Positions 55,468 to 63,967 of a DNA stretch of 64,000 bases are shown piece by piece (position 1 is the first letter of the stretch; every line of letters starts with the position of its first letter). Source of the DNA: an uncultured Tateyamaria sp. (GTDB taxonomy: Bacteria > Pseudomonadota > Alphaproteobacteria > Rhodobacterales > Rhodobacteraceae). The notes beneath the pieces are model-generated. The model was not told the origin of the DNA and ran no database searches. It saw only the letters and a list, made by a program, of their open reading frames with translations. Position numbers and translations under genes: made by a program. The stretch lies in the NCBI RefSeq assembly GCF_947496075.1, contig NZ_CANMBJ010000007.1, forward strand, positions 1 through 64,000. Direction: 5' to 3'.

Positions 55468-56445
55468 TTGACCGACCAGGAACTAGCGGAACTGCGTTTG
55501 ATCAAAGGAAAAAAATTGAAACGTCCCAAGTTTTGGTCGAACCTCTGGCACACAGTAACCGAGGAGTGTGACGGGCTAAAGCAGCACGTTCTCTGGGTTT
55601 TACGCAAAAAACTCATCAAACAGGAGACCGCAGCGGAGCGCGCAAAGCGCCTGGATGACTGGAAACAAATCCGCAGGGATATACTGCGGCGGTCACATTC
55701 CGATCTCTTGGAAGGTTCTCGGCCAGAAGCAACCGGTCTTAAACGGAGTTTCTTTCTTCATCTCACATCGGAAGCAACGCGCCCAAAGACTGCAGGTAGC
55801 GCAGAGATGTTGCACAATTCAGAACAGGGACTCGATAGTCATATTGGCGGCTGGGCAGCCCACTTTCTGCCGGTAGCGGACTTCGAGAGCTTTTATGTTG
55901 AATCGGTGTCATTGAATGTTGGAGGCGCTGCGCAGGCAATGTTGTATGCTTGGAAGTCAGTGGCACATTTCAGAGATTTTCCACGCCTTGTTGCCCATCA
56001 AACCAGATGCCTACCGGAAAACTACCTTGGTGGCGTTGAGGACACGCAGGTGCGTACCAAGGCCCTGAATGAAACACGCGCAACCATCGCACCCCTTGTC
56101 GACAACGATCTTGAGAAGGGCCGGAAGGCGTCTGCAGCGTTTGACAAGGGCGAGATTGGACAATTCGAAGCATTAGCGCACCGCATGTATTTCGAGTTCT
56201 TTGAATCGGAGACACGTCGAGCGAAAACTGAATTGAAAGATGAAAAGCAGCCCATCCACTTCCTGATTGATAGCAACGCACTAAGCCATCGCGACTACCA
56301 AGCGCTCTATGCGAGAACGATCATTGCCAATCGGCAGTTCGAAGTTTTGGCTGCCCAACGTGCATTGCTCGCTGCTCGTGTCTTGCCTGCATTTCCGCCC
56401 CATGAACGTCAGTTCGATGTTTGTGCAATGCCTCGCAGCTTATGA
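55468..56445 (+). CDS. Hypothetical protein, 325 aa, between direct repeats
   Basis: This soluble, charged protein (MTDQELAELRLIKGKKLKRP) is Lys-rich at the N-terminus and Arg/Glu-rich with coiled-coil-like helices in the middle (AAERAKRLDDWKQIRRDILR). The only nearby start is a TTG at 55468 without a good ribosome binding site, so the true start could be later. The C-terminal 20 residues run into the flanking repeat-rich DNA. No family is recognised. Confidence 0.5.
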   Translation: MTDQELAELRLIKGKKLKRPKFWSNLWHTVTEECDGLKQHVLWVLRKKLIKQETAAERAKRLDDWKQIRRDILRRSHSDLLEGSRPEATGLKRSFFLHLTSEATRPKTAGSAEMLHNSEQGLDSHIGGWAAHFLPVADFESFYVESVSLNVGGAAQAMLYAWKSVAHFRDFPRLVAHQTRCLPENYLGGVEDTQVRTKALNETRATIAPLVDNDLEKGRKASAAFDKGEIGQFEALAHRMYFEFFESETRRAKTELKDEKQPIHFLIDSNALSHRDYQALYARTIIANRQFEVLAAQRALLAARVLPAFPPHERQFDVCAMPRSL

Positions 56446-56547
56446 CGCGATGGTTCGACGTGCGATGCCGCCATCCGCTGCGCCGCTAGACGCTGGTCAG
56501 TTTGGACGCGATGCTGACACCCGCCGCACCGAAACCTATGGCTCTTG

Positions 56548-56596
56548 CAGCCCAAAGCCGTCATTGGATCTGGCCAGTCAGGTGACCGCAGGGCGG
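56548..56596. repeat. 49-bp exact direct repeat, copy 2
   Basis: This is identical to 55302-55350 and in the same orientation. Weaker relatives of part of it (GAAGCGGTCATTGG near 58080) occur at the recombinase remnant. No other feature is evident between 56446 and 56722. Confidence 0.85.
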
Positions 56597-56722
56597 ACAA
56601 AGCGGTCGTGCGCATCTCATGAAGCAATGTCAGCTTTCGTTGATGCTGGCGCAGCGGTCATTGCCGGGTCCGTTGAGAATATGCTGTAGTCTGAGGCGAT
56701 CGAGTAGTGAGAGAGAATTTTC

Positions 56723-57109
56723 ATGCACACCAGCATTAACGACTACGACCTAGCCGCAATCACAAATGAAGTTAATGAGTGGAAGAAGCACAATAAGTAT
56801 GGCGATTATGACATATCCGGCAAGGCATCGGGCGTCGTGGTACTCGCCTTGGAGAACATCGCTGCGGGTGATGGCTCAATCATGATCTTTGAGATACATA
56901 AAGTTTCGAGAAAGGGACTTTTGCGAAGAAAAACAGGCTGGATCGTCCAACTATACTCTAAGTCTGCCCCCAAAAGTGAGCCAACAAGACATGGATGCGT
57001 TAGCGGCTCCACTCTTGTTGGGGCAATCCATCAGGCGCATTTAGATGTGAAACACGGGTTCATGAGCGTTGCCGATTTTGACTTATCTGTTGGGGCATTC
57101 CTAGAATAA
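56723..57109 (+). CDS. Hypothetical protein, 128 aa
   Basis: This soluble protein (MHTSINDYDLAAITNEVNEW) has mixed beta and alpha character and no export signal. GTGAGAGAG lies before the ATG. The phrase TGAGGCGATCGAGTAG, about 20 bases upstream, recurs in similar form before the next gene pair. Unknown family; GC is low. Confidence 0.55.
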   Translation: MHTSINDYDLAAITNEVNEWKKHNKYGDYDISGKASGVVVLALENIAAGDGSIMIFEIHKVSRKGLLRRKTGWIVQLYSKSAPKSEPTRHGCVSGSTLVGAIHQAHLDVKHGFMSVADFDLSVGAFLE

Positions 57110-57200
57110 TCGGACCGTCGAAGAGATGTTGTCACCTGAGGTGATCAAGTAACTATGATGCTACATGCCGATGTGTGAGGTAAGAAGGAATTAAAGACAA

Positions 57201-57455
57201 ATGGCTGTCCTGCTCGGAATTTTCCTCGCTAAGCTTCTTTCCATAGCTGGTATCGGAGGGTTCATCTCCGGTCTGTTTATAAAGCGTTGGCCAATGGCTG
57301 CGGGTGTCGGAGTGGCTCTTGGTGTTATTGATACGCTCGTATTGGTGTCGATGCGCTACACCGGCGTAGCCCCGATCAGTTGGATCATGGCCATTTTTGT
57401 TGCGGTACTCACGGCTACATTAGGTTGGTGGCTTCGGGGTCGGAAGCGCACATGA
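57201..57455 (+). CDS. Small three-helix membrane protein
   Basis: The 84-residue product has hydrophobic segments at about 3-27, 32-52 and 58-77 and a basic C-terminus (LRGRKRT). AGAAGGAATT precedes the ATG. Its stop overlaps the start of the next gene, so the two are coupled. Unknown family. Confidence 0.6.
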   Translation: MAVLLGIFLAKLLSIAGIGGFISGLFIKRWPMAAGVGVALGVIDTLVLVSMRYTGVAPISWIMAIFVAVLTATLGWWLRGRKRT

Positions 57456-57733
57456 CCGTAACTCGATACTGGCGTATTGAGGGATTTGATGGAACAAATC
57501 TGATCTTTGAATCCGACATCCCGCACTATCTGCTTTCCGAGAAGCAGATCGAAGAACTCATAAGAAGGTTAGTGAGTCGGCATCTCACAGAGAATGAAGT
57601 CGTCGGGGCCAGCCTCAACCGCAAGACTAAACGCACAGCTCTCTTGGATATTCGTCATAGCACGCAGTCGCCGCTCGTGATCTCAGGTGGCGACAACCCT
57701 CACTATGCCGCAAGAGTGGTTGACGCTGAGTAA
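57452..57733 (+). CDS. Hypothetical protein, 93 aa, coupled to the membrane protein
   Basis: The product (MTVTRYWRIEGFDGTNLIFE) is soluble and beta-rich. The ATG at 57452 overlaps the preceding TGA. It probably works with the three-helix protein. No family is recognised. Confidence 0.55.
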   Translation: MTVTRYWRIEGFDGTNLIFESDIPHYLLSEKQIEELIRRLVSRHLTENEVVGASLNRKTKRTALLDIRHSTQSPLVISGGDNPHYAARVVDAE

Positions 57734-57773
57734 CTACACGCTTGCGGTATTCCGCGCGGGGTGCTTGTCCAGA

Positions 57774-57920
57774 CTATGCCGCACATGACTCAGCCCCGTT
57801 TGCTACCGTTAGAATATTCTGAACCGTGGTCGCGTGCCATTTGCCGCCCCGTGCGGTTTTGATACCCCGCGCGTTCAATTCCGCCGCGATCTGGCGACGG
57901 AACGTTCGCGCAGATTGCGG
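57774..57920 (-). pseudogene. Remnant of a large serine recombinase
   Basis: On the minus strand the segment RRQIAAELNARGIKTARGGK then WHATTVQNIL matches the recombinase-domain helix-turn-helix of serine recombinases. The catalytic N-terminal domain is missing; upstream bases to 58109 are repeat-type non-coding DNA. It is a relic of a mobile element. Confidence 0.7.
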
Positions 57921-57942
57921 AATACAGACATTCAAGCGATAT

Positions 57943-57975
57943 GCAGCATCCGGCGAAATGGGCTCACTGCCGCCA
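57943..57975. repeat. Dispersed repeat, left copy
   Basis: GCAGCATCCGGCGAAATGGG then CTCACTGCCG matches 63968-64000 in the same orientation with about six differences. The two copies bracket the sulfatase/TRAP module. Confidence 0.65.
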
Positions 57976-58266
57976 TCGGAGCAGGCGCAGCATCCGCTCA
58001 TCAAGCGCCTGTTGCTCGGAAAAAGACGGCCCATTGCGGACATTCGCAGGCGATCGCGACGCTGCGGTGCAGCTTCCCTGAAGCGGTCATTGGCAACTGA
58101 GCGCATCAAGTTGGCCGAGCCGAAGACTGCAAAGCGGACGAGGTTGACTTTAGTGAATTCAATTCGAATGACCGCTACCGGTTAAAAAATTGTGACACCA
58201 GTTTAATCGAAGGAGTACTGCTGCTGAGCCAATGTGTTCATTGTTGGGAAACACGCGCCTCGGAAT

Positions 58267-59913
58267 TCACCTATTCCCGGACGGCTCCAAGTCACTGAAG
58301 GCTTGCCCTGTCGCATTTAGGTATTCCTTTGCATCCCAGAACCCGATGAGAATTCCATCTTTCGCGGCCGTTTTCTGGCGTGCCAAAACAGCAGGTGTGG
58401 CCGTGATCCTGGTATGGTGACGTGTTGCCCATTTAAGCAAGGCTGCGTCCATTCGCGAGCGCACCTCGACATGCTTCGGCGCGTCTGAGCGTCCGAGATC
58501 TTCAAGTTCGTCCGGATCGTTCTCAAGGTCGAAAAGGACCGGTGCGAACCCTTCACAGCAAATGTATTTCCATCGGCCGTCAAAGATCATGGTCGTATGG
58601 GCATCTTCCTGCGGTACGCTGAGCGATGACGCCATCTCGGACCAGTGATAGTCATGCTCGCTGATCACATAATGGCGGGAAAATCCTTCGGTCCCGTGCA
58701 AAAGCGGCGTCAGATCGCGCCCTTCGATCACGTGGGGTTTTGGCGCGCAGCCGAGCGCTGTCATGAACGTGGGCGCGAGGTCGATCATTTCGACAAGTGC
58801 GTCTGAAACCGTCCCCCGGTTCGGATCGGCCTCAGCGCGAGGGTCCGCGATGATCAGCGGCACCTTGACCGCCATTTCGTGGTAGAAGTCCTTATCTCCC
58901 ATCCAGTGATCGCCCATGTAGTCGCCGTGATCGGAGGTAACGGCGATGATTGTGTTCTCGCTCAGCCCCTTCTCATCCATCCAAGCGAACAGTCGGCCCA
59001 GATTGTCGTCCAACTGTTTGATCAGGCCCATGTAGGCTGGGATGACGTGTTCGCGCACATGATCACGCGAGAAACTGCGACAGACGCGGGCGTCGAGATA
59101 GGCGCGCATCAAAGGATGATCGGTTTCGCGTTCGGCATCAGACCGGATCGGATCAACAATATGCGTCTCGTCATACATGTCGTGATAGGGTGCCGGAACG
59201 ATATAGGGCCAATGCGGCTTGATATAGCTGAGGTGGCACATCCACGGACGGCCGTCTGCCGTGGCCTCTTCCATGAAATCCATGGCCCGGTCCGTCATGT
59301 AGGCGGTTTCCGAATGCTTCTCGGGGACGTTGGCAGGAAGACGGGAATTCTTGAGCAGCCAGGCCGACAGGAGTTCTCCACTCTCGTCTACGCCGGAATT
59401 GGCAAAATCTTCCCAAGGATTGTCGCTGTCGTAACCATGGGCCACGAGGTAGTCGTCATAGGTAGACCATTGTTGACGCGGGCTATCGGGATGAAGACCA
59501 TCGTCACGCTCGAATGGCTCGAAGCCGCATTCTGACCGATGCACTCCGATTTCGCTTTTCGGATCGATACCGAGCCAAGCCATACCTTCTTTGTCGGCGA
59601 TCATGTGGGTTTTGCCGACCAGCACAGCACGGGCACCGGCCTGGCGCAGGTGATCGCCCAGCGTGGGTTCACCGACCCGAAGCGGCATGCCATTCCAGGT
59701 TGACCCATGGCTGCGCACGTAACGCCCTGTGTAGGCGGACATGCGTGATGGCCCACAAACGGGCGATTGCACATAAGCACGATCAAAACGCACACCGCGC
59801 TTGGCCAGCGCGTCGATATGGGGCGTGTGAAGATGGGGGTGTCCGTAGCAGCTTAGATAGTCGAAACGAAGCTGATCTGCCATGATCCACAATACATTGG
59901 GTCTATCGGTCAT
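58267..59913 (-). CDS. Sulfatase / phosphonate monoester hydrolase family enzyme
   Basis: This 548-residue protein has the alkaline-phosphatase-superfamily pattern: NVLWIMADQLR with the metal-binding Asp12/13 region, VCGPSR at 52-57 whose Cys53 fits the CXPXR signal for formylglycine formation, and TSDHGDYMGDHWMGDKDF. It lacks a signal peptide, so it is cytoplasmic. The substrate may be a sulfate ester or a phosphonate monoester. Its start overlaps the MarR stop (ATGA), so the two are co-expressed. A maturase for formylglycine is not in the window. Confidence 0.85.
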   Translation of the reverse strand: MTDRPNVLWIMADQLRFDYLSCYGHPHLHTPHIDALAKRGVRFDRAYVQSPVCGPSRMSAYTGRYVRSHGSTWNGMPLRVGEPTLGDHLRQAGARAVLVGKTHMIADKEGMAWLGIDPKSEIGVHRSECGFEPFERDDGLHPDSPRQQWSTYDDYLVAHGYDSDNPWEDFANSGVDESGELLSAWLLKNSRLPANVPEKHSETAYMTDRAMDFMEEATADGRPWMCHLSYIKPHWPYIVPAPYHDMYDETHIVDPIRSDAERETDHPLMRAYLDARVCRSFSRDHVREHVIPAYMGLIKQLDDNLGRLFAWMDEKGLSENTIIAVTSDHGDYMGDHWMGDKDFYHEMAVKVPLIIADPRAEADPNRGTVSDALVEMIDLAPTFMTALGCAPKPHVIEGRDLTPLLHGTEGFSRHYVISEHDYHWSEMASSLSVPQEDAHTTMIFDGRWKYICCEGFAPVLFDLENDPDELEDLGRSDAPKHVEVRSRMDAALLKWATRHHTRITATPAVLARQKTAAKDGILIGFWDAKEYLNATGQAFSDLEPSGNR

Positions 59914-60419
59914 GCCGTGCCCTCGGTCGCCGGACTGAGTGATTTCGGGTCTTCTACGAACTGCTCGAAACGGTCGATCAGGCCGAGGAATACGTCGAGA
60001 TCGGCTTCGGAAAACGCAGTTGAAAGAGCAGCCCGCCGCTGTGACATGATCACGGATGTTCCCTCAAAAACGGAGCGCCCAGCAGCTGTCAGCGCGACCA
60101 AAGACGTCCTGCGATCCGTTGTGCCTGTTTTGGTTGCGACATAGCCCTTCTCAATCATGGCCGGGATGGTGCGGCTGATCAGGGCGTGATCTGTTCTCTG
60201 GATGGAGGCCATCTCTGTCACTGTCAAAGGACCGGCCTCTGCCAAATCCCAAAGAACGCGCCACTCGGTAATCGACAGATCTCCTTTGGATTTGAGCAAA
60301 CGCTTGGCTTGCGTGCGGGAGGCCAACGCCGCCGCCTGTAGACGACCAAACAGGTTACGTTCCTGTGTGAGACACCGCGCTTTGTAGCGATCTACGCGAT
60401 CATTCTGGGCTGTTGTCAT
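59910..60419 (-). CDS. MarR-family transcriptional regulator
   Basis: This 169-residue protein has the MarR winged helix-turn-helix (LSITEWRVLWDLAEAGPLTV then RTDHALISRTIPAMIEKGYV and TDRRTSLVALTAAG). AGGAGG precedes the ATG at 60419. It is coupled to the sulfatase gene and divergent from the TRAP genes, and a palindrome lies between, so it probably controls both units in response to a transported compound. Confidence 0.9.
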   Translation of the reverse strand: MTTAQNDRVDRYKARCLTQERNLFGRLQAAALASRTQAKRLLKSKGDLSITEWRVLWDLAEAGPLTVTEMASIQRTDHALISRTIPAMIEKGYVATKTGTTDRRTSLVALTAAGRSVFEGTSVIMSQRRAALSTAFSEADLDVFLGLIDRFEQFVEDPKSLSPATEGTA

Positions 60420-60458
60420 GGGTCCTCCTGCCGGCAATAAAATCAGCAATTATTTTAC

Positions 60459-60470
60459 GTGACAAGTCAC
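60459..60470. promoter_or_regulatory. Candidate MarR operator
   Basis: GTGAC-AA-GTCAC is a perfect 12-base palindrome, flanked on both sides by AT-rich ATTAT/ATAAT. It lies in the middle of the 136-base divergent region, as typical for MarR sites overlapping both promoters. Confidence 0.6.
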
Positions 60471-60555
60471 ATAATCTTTGCAAATCTTAGGCCGGAGCCC
60501 CGTGACAAGCGGAAATACTGTGCGCCCGCAAGCGCACCGTTCAGGGAGGAAAAAA

Positions 60556-61611
60556 ATGATCAAGACATCCATCGCGGGAGCGATACTGGCGTTGTTGCCC
60601 GCTGCAGCTTTCGCTCAAGCGACACTGACCGCGGAAACCACCTCGCCGGGGTCTACACCACATTACATTGACACAACGCTTGCCGCCGTTCTGGACGCGG
60701 ACGGTGTGGCGACAATGCAGATCACCGAAGGGGCCACGCTGACGAACTCGGTTCAGGCTGTTGCAGAAGGACAGCTTGATATGGCACCTGCGCCGCTGAT
60801 CTTGCCCTTTCTCTTGTCGCGCGGAGTCGGCCCCTATTCAGGCGTTGGCGCCGAAAAGGGAGCGGAACTCGCGGGTAATATTCGGGCATTGTTCTTCTCG
60901 GCCCCGTCTGCCCAATTGTTCGGTCACTACAATAGTGGCGCGATTCAGGGGATCGAGGATATTGAAGGCAAGCGCATCTACAATGGCCCGCCACGCGGTG
61001 CCGCTCTGACAACGGGTCGGGCGGCAATCCAGCTTTTGTCCGGTTTGAAGGATGGCGAAGGCTATGAGGGCGTCCAAACACCTTGGCCCGATACGGTTTC
61101 GACGATTACGGGTGGTGCGGTCGATGGCTGGACACTTCCCGAAGGTCTACCGTCTGGACGTCAGATTGCGATTGCTGCCGCTGGCGGCACGACAATTTAT
61201 GATATGCCCTCCGAACTGCTGAACAGCGAGTTGGGGCAACAGATCGTCAACGCGCCTGGCAACGCGCCATACTCGATCCCAATCGAAGAATACCGGGCCG
61301 CCTACACAGGAAACGACATCACAATCGTGACTGACGATGACACGTTCGACACGTTTGCCTTGGCATTCGCCCAGATCGTGCCCGCGACGATGGACGAAGA
61401 CCTCGCCTATCAGATTACCAAATCATACCTCGCCGGGCAGGAAAGGTTCGAAACCGGCTCGCCCCGTGGCCCTTATCTTTTCCTGAGCTTCGGAGACATC
61501 GACGGCACAAGTCAGGGTGTTTGCGGTGCCGTGACGATGAAGCTGCACCCTGGTGCCGTCCGCGCCTATGAGGAAGCGGGGCACAGCATCGCGGATTGCG
61601 TAAAACCTTAA
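60556..61611 (+). CDS. TAXI-family TRAP transporter solute-binding protein
   Basis: This 351-residue protein has a signal peptide (MIKTSIAGAILALLPAAAFA) and the TAXI-family layout of periplasmic receptors (TAETTSPGSTPHYIDTTLAA, GAVDGWTLPEG). GGGAGGA precedes the ATG at 60556. It should deliver a substrate to the permease encoded next; the ligand is unknown. Confidence 0.85.
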   Translation: MIKTSIAGAILALLPAAAFAQATLTAETTSPGSTPHYIDTTLAAVLDADGVATMQITEGATLTNSVQAVAEGQLDMAPAPLILPFLLSRGVGPYSGVGAEKGAELAGNIRALFFSAPSAQLFGHYNSGAIQGIEDIEGKRIYNGPPRGAALTTGRAAIQLLSGLKDGEGYEGVQTPWPDTVSTITGGAVDGWTLPEGLPSGRQIAIAAAGGTTIYDMPSELLNSELGQQIVNAPGNAPYSIPIEEYRAAYTGNDITIVTDDDTFDTFALAFAQIVPATMDEDLAYQITKSYLAGQERFETGSPRGPYLFLSFGDIDGTSQGVCGAVTMKLHPGAVRAYEEAGHSIADCVKP

Positions 61612-61642
61612 GGTCTCCGGCAATTCGCAATAGGGTCCGGTC

Positions 61643-63949
61643 ATGAACGATACGACCAAGATAAGACCAAAGGGGCAGCGCATCGCGCTGCTCCTCGCAT
61701 TTTTGCTCGTCTTGGTCGGCATGGTGAACACGCTGCCGGAGATACCGGGACTTCAGATCTGGGCGCGCGAGCTCACCGGCATTCGGTTTTTCCGTATCTC
61801 GGGCTTTCCAACAGAGTACTTTTTCCCGCCGCTCTTCGTGCTGATGATGGTGATTGTGGCACTTGATGGGAGCTTGTACCGAACTTGGCGCGAGGCGCAT
61901 CCCAAACGGGCCTGGCTTGGGGCCGCACTGGACATCGGGCTGGTCGTGGCAGCGCTTCTAGGGGCTTTGGGGTTTTGGATCGAAATCGACTCTGTCTGCT
62001 TGATCGACCAGATCACCGGCGAGCGCGCACGCCTAATCGAAGACGCCCTGAACCGGTCCGAAGGTTTGATCCCCGGCTTGACCCTTGAGGCTGAGGTGCC
62101 TGCTTGTCAGGCCCGGCTTGGGGTTTGGAGCTTACCGCTGCTCTTCACCATCATCCTGCTCTTTTTCTTGTACAACATCCGGGTCTGGGGCCTGCCGCTG
62201 GTCATAGTGGCCAGCGTGGTGGTGCTTTATACCGTTGTCACCGCGCTGGTATGGGTGTTTGACCTGAGCGACAATAATTTCTTGCTGACCAAGTTGGGGG
62301 CGGATGGCGGCGACGCCTTGGCTGCAGCGGTGCAAAAGGCGACGAATGTTTTCATAACGCCGGATGGGTTTATGGGCCGCTTCATGGACATAATCATAAA
62401 CCAGGTCTTTCCCTATGTGGTGCTGGGCGCACTGTTTGGCGCGTCAGCAGGTGGCACCTCGCTGATCAAGCTGGCGGTACGGGTGACGCGCAGTTTAAGA
62501 GGTGGCCCCGCGCATGCTGCCATCGTCTCATCGGCGATGTTTGGCACCATCACTGGCGGCCCTGTAACCAATGTGCTCTCTACGGGTCGGCTCACCATTC
62601 CGATGATGCGACGCAATGGGTTCTCTCCTCAATTTGCGGGAGGGGTCGAGGCGGCAGCGTCCTCGGGCGGACAGATCATGCCGCCGGTCATGGGCATTGC
62701 GGCCTTCGTACTGGTGGCGCTGACGGCTGTGCCCTACACCAAGGTGATCACTGCGGCCTTCATCCCTGCAATTGCATTCTTTGTTTCGATCTTTCTCGCA
62801 GTGATGTTTCAGGCCCGACGCGAAAACGTTGCGCCGATGCGGGACATTCCAGGCGACTTGATCATGGGACGACAGGATTGGCGCAACCTTTGGATCATCT
62901 TCCTGCCGATCCTGACAATCCTGTTCCTGCTTCTGGGCAACAAAGACACGATCAGTCAGGGTTGGATGACCTCGCTGCTGCCACAGGTGGTGGTGCAAAC
63001 GATTGTAAATGCAGCCGGCGATGCTGTCTCGGCGGGATGGTGGGCCGTCGCCTTCCTACTCCCGCTGATGTTCATAGATCCCGAGACCCGAGCACAACCA
63101 AGCAAGGTTCTGACCGCGCTCGGGGAGGGCGGCATTCTGATCTCGCGCCTTTTCCTGCTCCTGTTTGCGGTTTCAATCATCGCGGCATTCCTGAATGAAA
63201 GCGGCCTGACGGGCGAACTGACCCGCGCCGTGACATCCTGGTTGGCCCAGGTCACGTCGGTTAGCGTGTTCGGATTTGAGATACCCATCACGGGCTGCGT
63301 CTACCTTATGCTGGCGCTGCTTTGTGCCATGCTCTGCGCGATCCTCCTCGGCATGGGGATGCCGACGGTCCCGGCCTATGTAAACGTGGCGTTGTTGCTT
63401 GGCCCGCTTCTTGCCCAGCTTGGCGTCAGCTTCTTCACCGCCAATATGTTTGTATTCTATTTTGCCGTCGCCTCCGCCATCACGCCGCCAGTTGCGGTGG
63501 CCGCCTTCGCGGCAGCGTCGATTACCCGGACCGAGCCGATGCGTACAGCCTTGTCTGCCGTTCGGGTCGGCATCGTGATGTTCACAATCCCCTTTGTGTT
63601 TGCGTGGTATCCCGAACTGCTGCTCATCCCTGAGGCCGTCACGATCACAGACGAGAACGGGCGGCGCGTCATTATGGATGGGTATACGGAAAACACCGAT
63701 TTCGGCGCGCTTTCAATACTACTTTGTCGCCTGCTGGCAGCGCTCTATCTGCTCGCCTCTGCGCTGGCGCGTTTTGACCAAGCGGCTCTCAGGTCGTGGG
63801 AAGTGTTCCTACGCATTGTCGCAGCCATCCTCATTCTCTGGAAAGCACCTGTTGTGATTGGTGTGGGTGTTGCGCTCTCCATTCTGCTGGTCTCAGCACA
63901 TGTTTTTGCGACCTCGAAAGCCGACAAGAAGGCACGGAACAGCGCTTAG
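61643..63949 (+). CDS. TRAP transporter fused permease (DctQM-type)
   Basis: This 768-residue membrane protein has about 16 to 18 hydrophobic segments: a small-subunit-like N-terminal part and a DctM-like large part with GTITGGPVTNVLSTGRLTIP and SSGGQIMPPVMGIAAFVLVA, the family's conserved binding loops. Fused forms are typical partners of TAXI receptors. It begins 32 bases after the receptor gene and uses an ion gradient for uptake. Confidence 0.92.
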   Translation: MNDTTKIRPKGQRIALLLAFLLVLVGMVNTLPEIPGLQIWARELTGIRFFRISGFPTEYFFPPLFVLMMVIVALDGSLYRTWREAHPKRAWLGAALDIGLVVAALLGALGFWIEIDSVCLIDQITGERARLIEDALNRSEGLIPGLTLEAEVPACQARLGVWSLPLLFTIILLFFLYNIRVWGLPLVIVASVVVLYTVVTALVWVFDLSDNNFLLTKLGADGGDALAAAVQKATNVFITPDGFMGRFMDIIINQVFPYVVLGALFGASAGGTSLIKLAVRVTRSLRGGPAHAAIVSSAMFGTITGGPVTNVLSTGRLTIPMMRRNGFSPQFAGGVEAAASSGGQIMPPVMGIAAFVLVALTAVPYTKVITAAFIPAIAFFVSIFLAVMFQARRENVAPMRDIPGDLIMGRQDWRNLWIIFLPILTILFLLLGNKDTISQGWMTSLLPQVVVQTIVNAAGDAVSAGWWAVAFLLPLMFIDPETRAQPSKVLTALGEGGILISRLFLLLFAVSIIAAFLNESGLTGELTRAVTSWLAQVTSVSVFGFEIPITGCVYLMLALLCAMLCAILLGMGMPTVPAYVNVALLLGPLLAQLGVSFFTANMFVFYFAVASAITPPVAVAAFAAASITRTEPMRTALSAVRVGIVMFTIPFVFAWYPELLLIPEAVTITDENGRRVIMDGYTENTDFGALSILLCRLLAALYLLASALARFDQAALRSWEVFLRIVAAILILWKAPVVIGVGVALSILLVSAHVFATSKADKKARNSA

Positions 63950-63967
63950 CTGAGGTTCGTACAAATT

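Noticed and set aside
57921..58109. Extension of the recombinase frame to a complete 111-codon gene
   Set aside because: Only the last 40 or so codons match recombinases; the upstream part translates dispersed repeat DNA, so a functional gene is not supported.
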